This document shows positions 1 to 12,345 of a stretch of 64,000 nucleotides of DNA, piece by piece (the first letter of the stretch is position 1; every line of letters begins with the position of its first letter). The stretch lies in NCBI GenBank assembly GCA_007115705.1, contig QXEO01001032.1, positions 836,301-900,300 of the forward strand, written 5' to 3'. A program made the translations under genes and the position numbers. Below the pieces are notes generated by a model. That model saw only the letters and a list, made by a program, of their open reading frames with translations, was not told the origin of the DNA and made no database searches. This DNA is from Dactylis glomerata (Eukaryota > Streptophyta > Magnoliopsida > Poales > Poaceae).

Positions 1-867
1 TCGAGATATATGCACAAAATGTGATGAGTAGATTTCACTAAGTGGTATTTTGGTAAGGCGTTTCTCTCTAGCTCTATGCAGGATTCTCAGATTTTATCAA
101 AATTTCTGAGGTAGTGTTGTCCCTTTTCTTTATTTTACTAAATTAACTATTGGAGTAGAGAAAGGAGATTTGAGAAGCGATAGCATATTTCCGGCGACAA
201 TTATGAAGATTGGGGCGAAAAACTCTTTTGGCTCATGAGCATCAGTACTCTCGCCAGGTGGATTCATCTTACACCGCAGCTTCCTTCGATCCGCCCATCC
301 AGCTGTGCCGTATGTTCAGTCACGGATACAGCTTCCTTGCAGCATATGAGCATGTATTTCATCAGCTCGCCCGTATATCTCTGTGAGTTGCATTAAATGA
401 CCCGCCGGGTGTAAACGAACTGTGCCGACACGGTAGTGGACACGTTGCTATCTTCGCTTACCGTCTGCATCTTTGTTTGTACTGTAGTGTCATCGATAAG
501 TCTGTAGGGTTGCAGGGCTCGTAGCTGTGCTGTTGCACAGTGAAAACGCGTGGGGGTGTCTCCGGCATATCCATCTTCTTCCTCATTCAGCCCTGCTTGA
601 CCCGGTGCCTTTTCTCTCGACCTCTCTCTGTGCCGTTGCAAGCTTGCAGCCATGTAGATGCTTCGTCCGAATATTTTTCCTGCACAGTGCAAGCAGCAGA
701 TCGAGAAACCTTACGAGCCATGAAAATCGGCCTCCCTTGCTAGCCCAGCTGAATGCTTTCCTCTACTTGAGCTTCTGAGCAACCAAGGCTTCTTAACCTG
801 CAAAACAGAAGTAATTTAGTGTCAAGAAGATGTACAGAACACACCACAAGTTCAAATGCTAACATCG
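1..867. other. No supported gene
   Basis: Only short overlapping reading frames without a recognisable domain are present, and none has a convincing start context or splice signals. The stretch could be the 3' flank of the possible minus-strand exons at 868-1175, but nothing here proves transcription. Confidence 0.3.
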
Positions 868-1175
868 CTAGTCTTCCATGGCCTGGCAGCTGAATGGATC
901 AATGATTCCATCTGGATAGGAGGCGCTGGACCTTAGAGGAGGTATGTCATATGGCACCAAGAATCGATTGCCGCATCGCCATTTAGATCTATAATGTCTT
1001 CGGTGAGACAGCTTCCAAATATCGTGCGGTTTGCCGGAAAGTATTCCGTTATGAACAACTACCTGCATGCAAGAAATCTGGAAAACGTGCGAAACATGAA
1101 CTTACGCCTGCTCCCGCTCTGCATCTTTAATCTCCATGATCTCTTCTTCGGGAGGACGGAGGAAGAAGATGGGGT
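868..1175 (-). other. Possible terminal exons of an unrecognised minus-strand gene
   Basis: Read on the minus strand, about 1175-1106 encodes a plausible coding stretch (PIFFLRPPEEEIMEIKDAER) that runs up to a GTAAGT donor-like site, and about 1059-868 encodes another that contains SSASYPDGIIDPFSCQAMED before a stop. The first piece has an in-frame stop just upstream, so it would need an acceptor at the GCGCAG near 1175. Joining the two at GTAAGT puts a stop right after the junction, so the model works only with a different donor or is already broken. I do not recognise the protein. It could be a decayed gene end or chance. Confidence 0.2.
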
Positions 1176-3303
1176 CTGCGCTCTATTCTCGCGTTCGGCC
1201 AGCCGGCGCAGGAACACCTTGCAGCTATCACCAGATACTTTCTCGCTATCACCACTACAAAAATCTGTTTGCAAGTCTATCGAATCAAGTGAACGGTCAA
1301 CAATCCAGATGGATCTGCCAAAAAACAAATCAAGATGCCATGGCCCCATGTGTAGTTAATGACTATATAACTATCAGACATGCGGCAGAGTCACTGGCAC
1401 ACCTGAACCCGCAGGTCACAGAGAAACCTACCTCCTGCAGTATTCTTTGTTTTATACCATACATATCAATCGTATCACTAATTTCTGCCTGCTTGTATTC
1501 CACGGAAATACAATCTGGCACATGTACCAACACGCAGACCAACGAATCACAGGCTCACACATGGCGAGAGCACTAATGCCTAGGAGCACGAAATCCCCTC
1601 TCAGATTGGGGCCAGTCTTACATAAAAATGAGTCAATGGTGGGAGAAACTTGTTGAATTTAGTTAAGAGATAGTTATCTGGAACTCGGGCTTACTAGCTC
1701 AGCACCATATATATCCACTAGCATGTAAGACCCAGGCCTTCCTCAAACCCCCTTTTGTTCAAACGGAGGGAGGAAACCTTAAATTAAGAGAGGGTGAGTC
1801 TCGGATCTGGGTTGGCTAGCTCAACACCACATATACTAAGAATTTGTGAGTTGAATTTCAAAAAAAAAGTGAGTTGAGTGGGGCTGTGCCTACTGATCAA
1901 CCAATCAGCAAGCGAGGACATATATGCAGAGTGTATCCACATTCAAGACATCCACAAATACAGAGAAAGAACATTTGTGCAGAATCCCTCCTCTAATCTG
2001 ATCTAGAAGGGAGAAATTCACCAAGGGTTAAGTGATCTCTGGCGCTCACCTATGGGGATCCGAACCTGCAAGATCATCATCACGGCATCCCTCTTAATTC
2101 AATTCATTGTAATACCTACCTTGTTCATTTCGATACTAGATACATTGATGATTTATGTGGAATTACTTTGATCAATCACTTGTTTTTAGTTCATTGATCT
2201 TGCGATGGCTGGATCTTGGTGTGCGATTAGTTACCTAGCTCCCTAGATTATGAGAAATCATTAGTTAATTGTTGATGATTTTGTGGTAATATAGGGCAGC
2301 CGGAAACTTCCAAATAATGTAAAATAGATCACCCAAACATTTCTTATTTCTCCACAATTGCATACATATAGAAAACATATAATATCAAATCATCTCAGAT
2401 GAATCTAAAAAAATAAAACACAAATAGTACTTAACTATTCCATCACATACAAATAGTTGGCCAGTTCTTACACAAATAGTTCATTAAACAACATAGAAAT
2501 CAACACAAAGATTATCACATACAACATGAAACATAGATGAAACTAGTGGTTTGTTGGCCATTCTGAGGCCATTACACCTTGATGAGATATTTTTGAAGAT
2601 CTTTGAGCCCAGCAATTCTTGTCTTTCGAAGCCTCTCACGAGCGAAAACCGAACCGCCATGCTTTAGCCTCTTGTTCTTGTGCAACATTAAAATCATGGC
2701 AATCACCAAACCAACTCATCACCTGCAGGGAATCGGGTGAACCCCATCCACCACCCCAATCCTCACTAACCCCCCCTCTGAAATCTCTGCCACCATTCGG
2801 TTAGTCCATGCACAAGCATCATTAGACAACAAGCAACTTAGCAACCCATGCAGAGGCAGCAACCAAAGCCAACGCCTGCCCCTCCCATGATACTTCTTCT
2901 CCGTCAAAACCAACCCAATGGAGAGAGAGAGAGAACATGATGCTCTTGTCGCCGCTACTAATTTCTTTGGTGTGAGGCAGCTCCAGCCTCCATGGCTACA
3001 TCTAGGTTGAAGCAAGGAGGGATGTAGAGAGTGTCTATCTTCTATCGGTTGGTTGTTCCACAGAGGTTCACGCCGACCCATCATCGTCACACCGGCCCGG
3101 CTGCCGCGGTGGCGACAAAGAAGGGAACCAGGGTGCGAGATAGATGGGCTTGAAGAGCTGGTAATGATTGCGGATTATGTCCATAGGTGACTAAGTTTTG
3201 TTTACCCCAGTAGAATGGGGTGGCTCGGGGAAGGGGGGCATTGGGGAAGGTGGAATGCTAGGAGGTTTAACCGAGCACGAAACAATATAAGACCAGGATT
3301 AAG
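1176..3303. other. Intergenic, no supported gene
   Basis: The stretch is AT-rich with several short frames. The minus strand near 2900-2720 has fragments faintly like the RNase H-like tail of plant LINEs, but they are broken and too weak to call. A short (GA) run lies near 2922-2934. No RNA gene or terminal repeats were found. Confidence 0.3.
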
Positions 3304-3555
3304 GGGGTGTTTGGTTCCTAGCCATGTTTTGCAAAGCCAAAGTGTAGCTAGCCATAAAAGTGTGACAGCCACAAAAATGTAGTTGAGAAATATAAAGCTA
3401 AACTTTAGCAAAAGTTGATAATAACAATAACTCTATAACATATGTGCCATATTAAGAATAAAATATTACAAACCAAAATATGGCAAAAATCAAACATATA
3501 AAAACTAAACTGTGGCAATCAAACTTTAGCTTGGCAAAGTGTGGCTTAAAAAAAA
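3304..3555. mobile_element. Degenerate Tourist-like MITE
   Basis: The left end reads GGGGGTGTTTGGTTCC after TAA, the usual Tourist (PIF/Harbinger MITE) terminus and target. The interior is AT-rich and its subterminal parts are roughly inverted: TAGCCATGTTTTGCAAAGCC on the left matches AAGCCACACTTTGCCAAGC on the complement of the right. The expected right terminus is missing and an A-run stands in its place, so the right boundary is approximate. Confidence 0.5.
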
Positions 3556-3777
3556 AAACCTAAATCCTGGTGGTGCGGATTCCGGCTGACACACGGCGAT
3601 TTCCCCTCAATAGATCCCGGCCGGGTTGGGTTGAAACGAGGCCATAGTCGGTCGCAGAGTGGCCGAGTCGGTCCGACCGATACGACCCGACGCAGCCCCT
3701 CTTCCTATCGGCATCCTCGCACCTCGCTCTCTCCTCTTCCTATTTCCTCTTCTTTTCCTGCTGAATCCCGATCACCA

Positions 3778-3778
<1 letters not shown>

Positions 3779-3807
<29 letters not shown>
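3779..3807 (+). repeat. GCG trinucleotide repeat in the CRIPT 5' leader
   Basis: A run of about nine GCG/CGG units directly abuts the CRIPT start codon. Such repeats are common in grass 5' leaders. The run is in frame with an upstream ATG at 3631, so if that ATG were used it would encode a poly-alanine stretch joined to the CRIPT N-terminus. Confidence 0.85.
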
Positions 3808-3808
<1 letters not shown>

Positions 3809-6129
3809 TGGTGTGCACCAAGTGTACGAGCCCTTCTGCCCTCTCATCCCCTCTACGCCCTGCTTGCTCCTGGAACAGCAAACCCTTCCACTCGATTTCG
3901 TTAATTCCTCCTCCGCCCTAGATGACCTAATTCGTGCGCGGCCTCCTCTTTGCAGGCGAGAAGAAGCTGGGGAAGGTGATTGTGCCGGACAAGTGGAAGG
4001 AGGGCGCCAGCAACACCCTCGAGGGCGGCGGCCGCAAGATAAACGAGAACAAGCTCCTCTCCAAGAAGAACAGGTCCGTTCAAAGCCCCCTCCCCCCACT
4101 CGAAACCGCGTTGTTCCTTTTCACTTGAAGGCTACAATTCTCTAATTCGAGCGAAATAGTTTTGGTCTCAGTATGGTCCTGTCCCGTCCCGTCTGGTAGC
4201 GGCGACTGGAATCTGGGTGTTGGTATGATTGGTTGGATGGAGGATCTTGGATGGGAAAGTTGAGAAATAGGTCCCATGAATTGATGATTGGATTGCTATA
4301 GGGTAGATGGTGATAGTCGATGCCAGTCTCTTTGACTGATTTCACTTGCTGGTGTCAAAGAAAGTAGTACTGGGATGATGCACAAAATTCGAGCGTGTAA
4401 ACCTAGGACATCCATAATATGTGAAATCAGCTGCATTAGAGTAACAGGAGATATGATGTTGCAATCGATTAAGGAGGATGTTTTCTTGTTTAAGGACATG
4501 ATGGATCCCTCACACAAAGATCAGTAACTGACTATAATTGCTTTATTGCTGAATTCCAATACCAGTCCGGTGTACTTGACATTCAAGCAACCCAAATGAA
4601 ATACTGTATGTGAATATGTCATCTATGCAAACACATATTTCTCCTAACTGAATCCATCTGGCAAGGTTACCTTTGACCATGCAACCATCTCCAATTCCAC
4701 TATCTAAAATCATGCCCAGTCTCCCTATTTACTAGGGTGAGAACCACAGTAGCCGCAGTATTCGTCCAATGCAAGGCTTTGTCGGTGTGTTGAACTTAAC
4801 CACGAGATATTCTTGTTAAATCGAAAATAGCTAAATATGATTACAGTGTATTGAAGTGCCGCAGATCTGGATCACAGAAGCTACAAAAAAAAATATTAAA
4901 AGGGGGGGGGGGGCTTCTGGTAGATCTCTATCTATACTATCATTCAGGTGAAATGCTTATGAGTTTTGGATAGAAATGAAGGGGAAAGGAAGAGGGAGGG
5001 GGGGGGATTAGGAATAGCGTGTTGATTTTGGGTTGCACTAGAAGAGGTAGGGATTCATATGGATATGTTGAAGGAACAAAGATTCTCAATATTATCCTTT
5101 GACGTTTGAACGTAAAATTGAAGTACTGCTTTGTATTTATGTCTAAGAAAGGTAATATTGAGTTTCCATTGCGCGGTATCTTCATTTATCGGTCGGGATC
5201 CTTTGTGTCTGCTAAATATTTATAGGGAAGCATGGTAAATATCCACTTTCTTCAATCTAGAACATATCTCTTCTATGGTGAATGATCTTCACGCACCGTG
5301 CTGCGATGACCAATGTGCGCCAGCCAGGGTGAGATGTGATGGCTGGTGCGGGGTTGTGTGACAGAGGAGAGATGATACAACCGAATAAAAGAGGAGATGC
5401 CACATCAGCTAAATCTGGGGTTGTATGGGATTATCTGCATGTTTTGGTAGTTTGGGCTGTGAGTGTTAAGTGAAGAGTTTCGAAGTTGAAGGTTGCTCTC
5501 TCTAGATGCGGGCAAGTGTCAAGTGGGGTTATTTCCACATGAATTCCTTTGTTTCCTCTCTTGACTTTAGCCTATTGAAAATGTTGTTGGAAGATAATAT
5601 GATGTGAATGTGGTCTAACTCTTTTCTTGTGAATGTGGTCTAACTCTGCTGCTACTTAATATCAGGTGGACTCCATATGGAAACACGAAGTGCGTAATCT
5701 GCAAGCAACAGGTGCACCAAGACGGCAAATACTGCCACACATGTGCCTACTCAAAAGGTAAGCAGGAAGCAGCTTAACTCCTTTAGGAATAGCACAACGT
5801 GAGTTCTTGTTTTTTACCACCACTGTTGTTGTTTCCGGCTTGTTGAGTTTGTCTGCTGACCATGCCATGAGATATTCTGCGATCTTGGTATCTGTACATA
5901 GCCGTGTAAGTATAGAGTCATAATGGCTATTTCGAAGTCGTAGTAGTTCGCTTGTTATACCTGTCGTAAAAGGAATAGCTTCTGCCTGCTTCCTGAAGTG
6001 TTTTCGGAACAAGATTACCTTTTGAAGTTCCCTAGATTCTGATCATGTTACTGGCTTATTTCAGGGGTGTGTGCAATGTGCGGGAAGCAAGTTCTGGACA
6101 CAAAGCTATACAAGCAAAGCAATGTATGA
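3808..6129 (+). CDS. CRIPT: CRIPT-like zinc-binding protein (four exons)
   Basis: Exons are 3808-3823, 3956-4073, 5666-5757 and 6065-6129, all with GT-AG introns. They give a 96-residue protein, close to the roughly 100-residue CRIPT family. It begins MVCTKC and has four CxxC-type pairs: CTKC near residue 3, CVIC near 54, CHTC near 68 and CAMC near 78. The conserved tail is GKQVLDTKLYKQSNV. Animal CRIPT was first described as a PDZ-binding protein and was later found in the activated minor (U12) spliceosome, so a role in splicing is the likelier one in plants. The animal C-terminal PDZ ligand (TSV) is SNV here. The start is fixed by the conserved MVC and the split cysteine codon (T at 3823, GC at 3956). 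Intron 2 is about 1.6 kb with no recognisable insert. All exons are open and the gene looks functional. Confidence 0.93.
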
Positions 6130-6425
6130 TGCCATGACATTCCCTGCTTATAAGCCGTCAAGGATGATCCCATAGTGGCATGTCATTGTCTATGTTTAAC
6201 TTGTAACTCTGTAAGGTCATGTACTCAGGTGACATAGCTGTGGAATGATGCTTGTATGTGTTAAGAAAAAACCCTTTACTTTTCTATAACATGTGCGTTT
6301 GTCTCTGAAGTTCAAATCCATGTACTTCTATGAGAGTGTGGTTGGCCTGTTTTTGTGTTGTTTGTTATGCCGCCAGCAGTGTCGGGGTGGCCCTCTGTAT
6401 CGGTATTTGTCTGATATTTTAGTTA

Positions 6426-6431
6426 AATAAA
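6426..6431 (+). terminator. Candidate polyadenylation signal of CRIPT
   Basis: AATAAA lies about 300 bases after the CRIPT stop, a normal distance for a plant 3' UTR. Plant signals are loose, so other nearby A-rich motifs could serve instead. Confidence 0.4.
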
Positions 6432-6789
6432 TGAGTACTTTCTACTTTCTTAATCAATGAGACAAGCAAAGCCATTGCGTCATTAAAAAAAAGAATAGCA
6501 AATTGTGAGCCAGGACAAGAAAATGTGGTCCGTTGGAGTATGTCAGTAGCCAGTAGGTTCTGGCTTACAGGCAAGTGCATGCTGCTAAGTGTACGATCTT
6601 TGTCCTGTCGGCTCGAGCTGATGTAGTATGTGTACAGTTTAGTAAGGTAACTCAAGACATGCATGACACAGTAAAAAAATAAACACAAAATTGCTGCTTA
6701 CCTTGGCCTTCTAGTGATTGTGAAACTGTGAACTCAATACATACGTTGGAGAAAGATTACTGCAACTCAGTAGATGTTTAGAGAAGGGG

Positions 6790-7068
6790 AAAATTTGCTA
6801 CAGGACATTGTAATTTTTTGGTATTTGCCGAAACACATTGCTCGATTATGTCTTTGCTAGGTACCATTACAATTTTGTGACACATTGGCCAGAACACACC
6901 GCAGTGTCAAAAATAGAATGTTTAGCACTTCTGTTTGAGATGACCGGTTTTGAAGAAAATGTGTCAAACTTTCCTTTTTTAGCGATGTGGTGTGTTTTGC
7001 CAAAGACATAATCGGACAGAGTGTTTCGACAAACGACACAAAATAACGGCGTCCTGTAGCAAATTTTC
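6790..7068. mobile_element. MITE-like inverted-repeat element
   Basis: The left end (AAAATTTGCTACAGGAC) and the complement of the right end are the same for 17 bases. Inverted similarity continues inward: a CGAAACAC motif and a TCGATTATGTC / CCGATTATGTC motif occur on both sides. It is about 280 bp and non-coding. Flanks look alike (TAGAGAAGG and TAGAAGAGA) but are not an exact target duplication, so the superfamily is left open. It lies between the convergent 3' ends of CRIPT and the BLT-like gene. Confidence 0.7.
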
Positions 7069-7334
7069 TAGAAGAGAAAAGAATATTATTCTTGATTGTT
7101 AATGGCAGTTCGTTTTCAATAAGGCACTTTAGTGCTACGATTACACAGCAACGACGACACGTTCTAGAGCCTGTCAAATGTACTAGTAACACAAATGGGA
7201 CGGTATCGACTACGGCTAGATCAGGCTACGACTAATGAAGTACACTACGTTACAAGAGAGAACTGCAGGGTAAATCGTGTCCTTGGACTTATTTCATGGC
7301 GTAGAACGGATCCCACTCTTTCCTGCTTGCAGCT

Positions 7335-10300
7335 TCAGGTTCTTTGGTTGAGCATGTGGCGAAGCTGGATCTTCTGGCTCTCCATCCGGGTTTCTAGAAG
7401 CTTTGCTTTCAGGCTCTGCCTCTGGACAAGTTCCATGCAGCCTCTGAAGCCGCGGTTAAGCTGGCTGTTCATCGAGTCCGGCGAGATCCACCTCTCCATG
7501 TTCGGGGAGCTCAGTCCCACTCCCCGATCCGCACCTTCAGGAGCATAATACACACCACCATTTGATAACCTGCCAGTCATCGAGTTCACTGGTTCCACAG
7601 AATCTTCCTCGTGGATTTCACAGTTTTTCTGAGGGGAAGACCTCCAGAGCTTTGATATTGCTGACTGTTTCTTCTTGTGTTGCTGTTTCATCCCGGTCAA
7701 GTACACATTGCTCAGTTCATTCAGCCCATCCTCCGAATCATTTCCACTTGTCCAGGAGATTGCGTCGCATATCTTGTTGACTGAAGGTTCGCTTCTGTTT
7801 CCATTCTGAGAAAAGCTTGATCCCTGCAAATCCTCGTGGCTTGTAGTCTCCCAGCTGCTGCCATCTTCGGTTTCACTGTCTTCGTAAGGGCTTCTATTCG
7901 AGTATAGTTTGGTTGGGTTTTCCAGGAATATATCAGCCATTGGGTTAGCTTCTTGAATTTCTGATTCTTGTACAGAAGGGCTCTGCTGCTTACAGCATGT
8001 TTCCTTACTCCCAACCTCTGCGCTGGGGCGGAGCTCCTCGAATATGGATAGTATGTCCTCCGATGCTGCAGGCGGCTCATACTTGAATTCAACCTCATGT
8101 TCCCTGGCCGATCCAATTGCTCTTATAATGTTCTCTGCTTCTCGTACTATACTGCTATCTCCCTTGGCACAATCGAAAGAGGCAACGAAGACCTCGACAT
8201 CCTGTTGCAGTTTGCTTAACTGGTCATATTTGTCTTCAAGAGTGAGCCTTGCATCGACAAGTTTCATCTGAACCCGCTCTTCACGCCACACCTCAGCCAT
8301 CTGTAGCAATTTTTTGTCCTCTTCCACCTCCTCACGCAGTTTCTGAGAGTCCCTCTTCATGATTTCAATCTCGGATTTGTATTCCTCGACCTCCCTCACC
8401 AGTTTGTTGCACACCTCCTCCGTGAGTTCCCGCGTCTTCCTCTCGTTGTCATACTCTTGCAACAGATTATTGGCTGCCATTTTGACCTCCTTCAACTCAT
8501 CAACAAGCTTCAAGTTAATCGTCTCTAGTTGCCTCCGGTTCTTCTTCTCATGGTCGAGATCTGCCTTCATGTCTTCAAGAATGGACTGAACCTTCTTGTG
8601 TTCTCTCCTCCTCCAAGCTGCTTTCTCCTCCCTCAGTTTCTCGAACAAGCGTTCAAGTTGCTTCTTGGCTGAAACCCGTTCTGCTTCTAGCTTGCCCACC
8701 CTATGTTGTGCCCGCTGAAGCTCCATTTGGAGACTATCAGCATGAGTTTCCCCTTGCTGTTTATCAATGTGATTATGTTGGCTGGCAATCACATAGGCAC
8801 CATCCAATTCAACCTCCTTTGCACTCTCCGACTCCCACTTTGTTGCATTCTCCAAGCCGCTAATAGGCATCAAAGCTGAGGCAAGATGAAGTTGAACCTA
8901 CACAATAAATCCACAAAATTAATTTGACACATAGCACAGATAACACCAGTTTAGGTGCAAGTAATTTCTAGCTTTACCTTGTGGAGCTCTCCGCTGTGTC
9001 GCTCCAAGACGGAATTGGGGCTCGAAGTTTCAACCTTCAGACCATGTTTGTGACCATGATGATCCTTTCTGAGAAGCTGGGCTTGCAAGTGTCTCGGTAT
9101 ATGCTGCCAAATAAGTAAATTCGAGCACGTGAATACACAATTGATAAATTGTAAACGGCTAACGAATAATCATCAGTCAGTTTCATCTGGCTGGAGCAGC
9201 AAGATGTTACATTGCTAAAAAAAATTACACAGCACGGTAAGATCTACATCGTATCTTAACTTCTGGGCACAGACAACACAAAGCTTCAGATGTGCCAATA
9301 AACATCAGGCAGTTCCGCTACTTTGGATCAGCCAGGCTTTTTCACCAACCCTGACCAAGAACAGTATCATAAAATCGCATAGAACCCTCCTGATCAAATC
9401 AGCATGAGCCAACCTTCTGATATCCACAAGTCAGACATTTCTGAATCCCAACACATACAAGTATTTTTTGTTCACTGAATCAACTGTAGCAACATGGTAG
9501 CTGAAACTAGTTATAATGAATCACAGCTGAACTAAATTGTGAGAAAGTTTTTACTGCATTGTAATAGTTAGGCACTTTACATACATTTTCCCACCATCGT
9601 ATAATCATCCTACAACTATGAGAGGAGAAAATAGTGCGAGAGAACTTATCAGTACAAATTATCTCTTACAGTAGTCCAATTCATAGTACTGCACACTAAA
9701 CCACCTGGTGAGGTGATAGCAACTCCACAAAGCACCCAATAAAGTAATAGCCCCAATAAACACCAGGAGACAAACCGATTACTCCTGCATCAACAGCATC
9801 GCCAGGACGAGGTACAAAGCGTACACTGTGATTCAATGCCTAGGGTCGGGGCCCACCAAGGTGGGTGTCGAGGTGTAGATGGAAGATCACGAGCAAGATT
9901 AGCTCACAGGAAACGCGCCCATGGCCGGGCGGCCAATAAATGCCACCCCTAACGATCGCTCATCACATGGCTACCACCAATAAATTTGGGGATCTATGCT
10001 TCGATTTGGAAGCGCCGGACGTCGCAACGGCCGGCCCATCATTAACTGCTGCCCGCCACTAGCGAGAACGGGGGACGCGGTACGGCGGCGCACGAGTTAG
10101 CGCGCTTTACTGCGGGCGTCGGCGCCCCCCAGATTCGCCGCCGGTACGCCAGATTAGCGACGGCATTAGCTCGAATTCGAGCGTACGCTTAGCTAGATTG
10201 GCCTAGGGTTCGGCACTTTTGCGTATTTGGAGAAGATGCTGTGGGAGAATGTACCTCGAGGCCGACACGAGCGTCCGGTTGCCGCGCGTCGGCGGGTTTC

Positions 10301-10551
10301 TCCTCCGGTGGCCGCAGACGCCACACCGCAGCGGCGAGCCGCCTCACGGACGAAGCACCCGGCGCCTTCTGCTCGCACGCGCCCTCGTCGCCGTCACGGA
10401 CGCTCCATCGAAGCTTCGGAGTACTGGGCCCGCCGCGGCGGCCGCTCACGGCGGAGGGGGCGGCAGATGCAGGGGCGATGGGGGTTCTGAGCAGGCGGCG
10501 GCGGCGGGCGGGAGCGCGAAGCGAGGCGGTCGCAGCGGCGGAGCGCGGCAT
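7335..10551 (-). CDS. BRANCHLESS TRICHOME / At5g41620-like coiled-coil protein (three exons)
   Basis: The minus-strand exons are 10551-10255, 9103-8978 and 8897-7335. Introns are GT-AG and all junctions fall in phase 0, giving about 661 residues. Exon 1 carries the family's basic region with GRRGGPSTPKLRW and SSVRRLAAAVW (residues about 40-80). Exon 2 has HIPRHLQAQLLRK. Residues about 165-380 form a long coiled coil rich in E, K, L and R, and the end has the conserved SLKAKLLETRMESQKIQLRH. Arabidopsis BLT acts in trichome branching through microtubule and actin organisation; other members are mostly uncharacterised, so the role here is inferred. A methionine at the start of exon 1 fits the family layout and was chosen as start. 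No internal stop is seen. Intron 1 is about 1.15 kb with no recognisable element. Confidence 0.87.
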
Positions 10552-11009
10552 TGTTGCGGGTTAGGGTTCCGGCGGCGGTGTGGGCATGGGGGAAGAGCCG
10601 TTGGAGGCGGCGGTGAGGGAAATGATAGGTAGGCGAGGAAGGAGTGTGAAAGGAGGAGGGAGTGAATAAAGGAGGAAGGAGCACGGTTTTTTTGGGACTC
10701 GTAAGGAAGGTGGTATTAATGAGAGGAGGTTTTTATTTCACTGCGGGAGTTTTCTTTAGCTGAAAACGAGGAGAATATCTCGCAATGCTAATATTGGACG
10801 ACCGTTCTAGTCAGCGGTGTTTTTTGTTAACAGGGGAATAGTCTTGAAAGATTTTATAGGGTTGATATATGAATTAACAAGTGGAAAGATACACTAAAAA
10901 AAACAAGTGGAAAGATCTAACAGGTAATAACATATTGTACTATTAAATGTTACAGCTCGTCACCGATCGGTGGCGATCGTCAGAGAGGTTCTCGTCCTCG
11001 TCAAAGAGG
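10552..11009. other. 5' flank of the BLT-like gene
   Basis: This is the promoter side of the minus-strand BLT-like gene. The first 100 bases are GC-rich and purine-rich, as in a grass 5' leader; beyond 10700 the sequence is AT-rich. No TATA box can be assigned with confidence, and no other gene is seen. Confidence 0.4.
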
Positions 11010-11114
11010 CTGACGATGTCATTGTTACCATCCACGTGCTCAGCCTGACGATGTCATCGTTGTCATCCACGTGCTCAGGATGATGATGTCATTGTTGCCA
11101 TCCACGTGCTCCGA
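11010..11114. repeat. Three 35-bp tandem repeats, each with a CACGTG
   Basis: CACGTG occurs at 11033-11038, 11068-11073 and 11103-11108, exactly 35 bases apart, inside repeated units of the form GACGATGTCATTGTT..CATCCACGTGCTC with few mismatches. CACGTG is the core of G-box elements bound by bHLH and bZIP factors. It sits about 0.5 kb upstream of the BLT-like start codon. Whether it is regulatory or just a minisatellite is unknown. Confidence 0.75.
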
Positions 11115-11934
11115 TGCCATCGTCATCCCGACCGCGTCACTGATGCATGCAAAATTTATGCATAAACTTTATAGTTTACTAGGAAACGTGGCCGTGCGTT
11201 GCAACGAAAGAAATTAACTTTTTGGCGTAAAACGTTGGCATGATCTGAATTTTGTATCAAGATACTGCAAAGGAGGAAACAACAATAGTGTTAATTTATT
11301 TTATATTAACTTTGTGTATCATATGAGTGTTCTGTGGTACACTTCTCGTAAGAGGAGATTACTATGGATGAACGATGCGTTGTACTCTCTCTGTTTTTTA
11401 ATATAAGACGTTTAAGGTTTCACGGCTAACTTTTTTCATGCTATGAAACTTTTGGAGTTTCCTGTTTTGCTCCTCCACTCGCATCGTCCACGGTCCAGAC
11501 TCCAGAGTCCTCGGTCCACTCCCTCCACCATGGCGCAACATTTCTCCACCAACGGCGCACCGTACGCCCCGCCCCCGCCCCACACGCCACCGTCGGGCTC
11601 CCCACACGACGCGCCCAATGGCGCCGCCTCCCATGCCTCACTCAGTCTCACTTTCACCCTCCCTCGCCGGCCACATCTGAGGTCGAGTTAAAATCTGAGT
11701 GTTTCCACCTCCGGCGGCGGGATTTGCAGCCGGGGTGCTCAATCTATAGAGACAAGGTCATGGAAGGAGCTCCAATCGTGGTGGTGGTCTGGAGCTACCC
11801 ATGTACGCCTTCGCGGGCAGTCCACATCCATGCGTCTGCCCCGTCTCTGCTCACCTCGCCTCTCCTCCCCTCGACCACTAGCTACCATTCTCGCCTTGTA
11901 GCAGCAGCAAGGAAATCAACGTCTGATTCAGAAG
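11115..11934. other. Intergenic, disrupted by the Copia insertion
   Basis: It has a repeat-like motif GTGCGTTGCAACG near 11193, then one Stowaway-like end near 11388. A GC-rich, proline-coding plus-strand stretch (11443-11691) and another (11724-11934) follow and run up to the Copia LTR. They may be 5' parts of a gene cut by the Copia element, with the continuation after 28439, but no domain is recognised. Confidence 0.3.
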
Positions 11935-12345
11935 TGTTGAAATTAGCTTTAGGATTCCTAGGCTAGATCATCTCGGTAGACCTTTACTGTGAATATGCTA
12001 ACTCTAAATTAGAGAGAAGGAGAGGGAGAGATCGGACATAGGGGAGGCAAACCTTCTCCTGTGGACGAGGAGCTCGAGCCAGAGGCCATGGTGGTCGACA
12101 GCGAGAGTGGCGGCGGTGGTGGAGCTTCCTGTGACTTAGCGCTAACCCTAGATCGGTAGGGAGTGTCGATGGGGCGAGTGGCAATGCGGTGAACCTTGTA
12201 CTGTTTGCCCCGGCCCCCACCTCTTTATATAGCGCTACCATAGGGGCCCACCAACCATGAATCGGTTGGGCGCCCCCAATCAGAGCGCAGAGAGGGGATC
12301 CTGTCGAGCCGTTGGGCTTGATCGGGGTGAGAGTTCAACCTAACA
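11935..12345 (-). repeat. Copia 3' LTR
   Basis: It begins TGTTGAAATTAG and ends CCTAACA on the plus strand and matches 28028-28439 with scattered differences. On the minus strand a TATATAAAG (12231-12223) is the likely promoter TATA box. The adjoining plus-strand TTCTCCCCCCTTGATC is the complement of a polypurine tract, as expected next to a 3' LTR. Confidence 0.93.

Noticed and set aside
2719..3090. 123-residue minus-strand frame with a faint LINE RNase H look
   Set aside because: The similarity needs switching between frames and no full motif is present.
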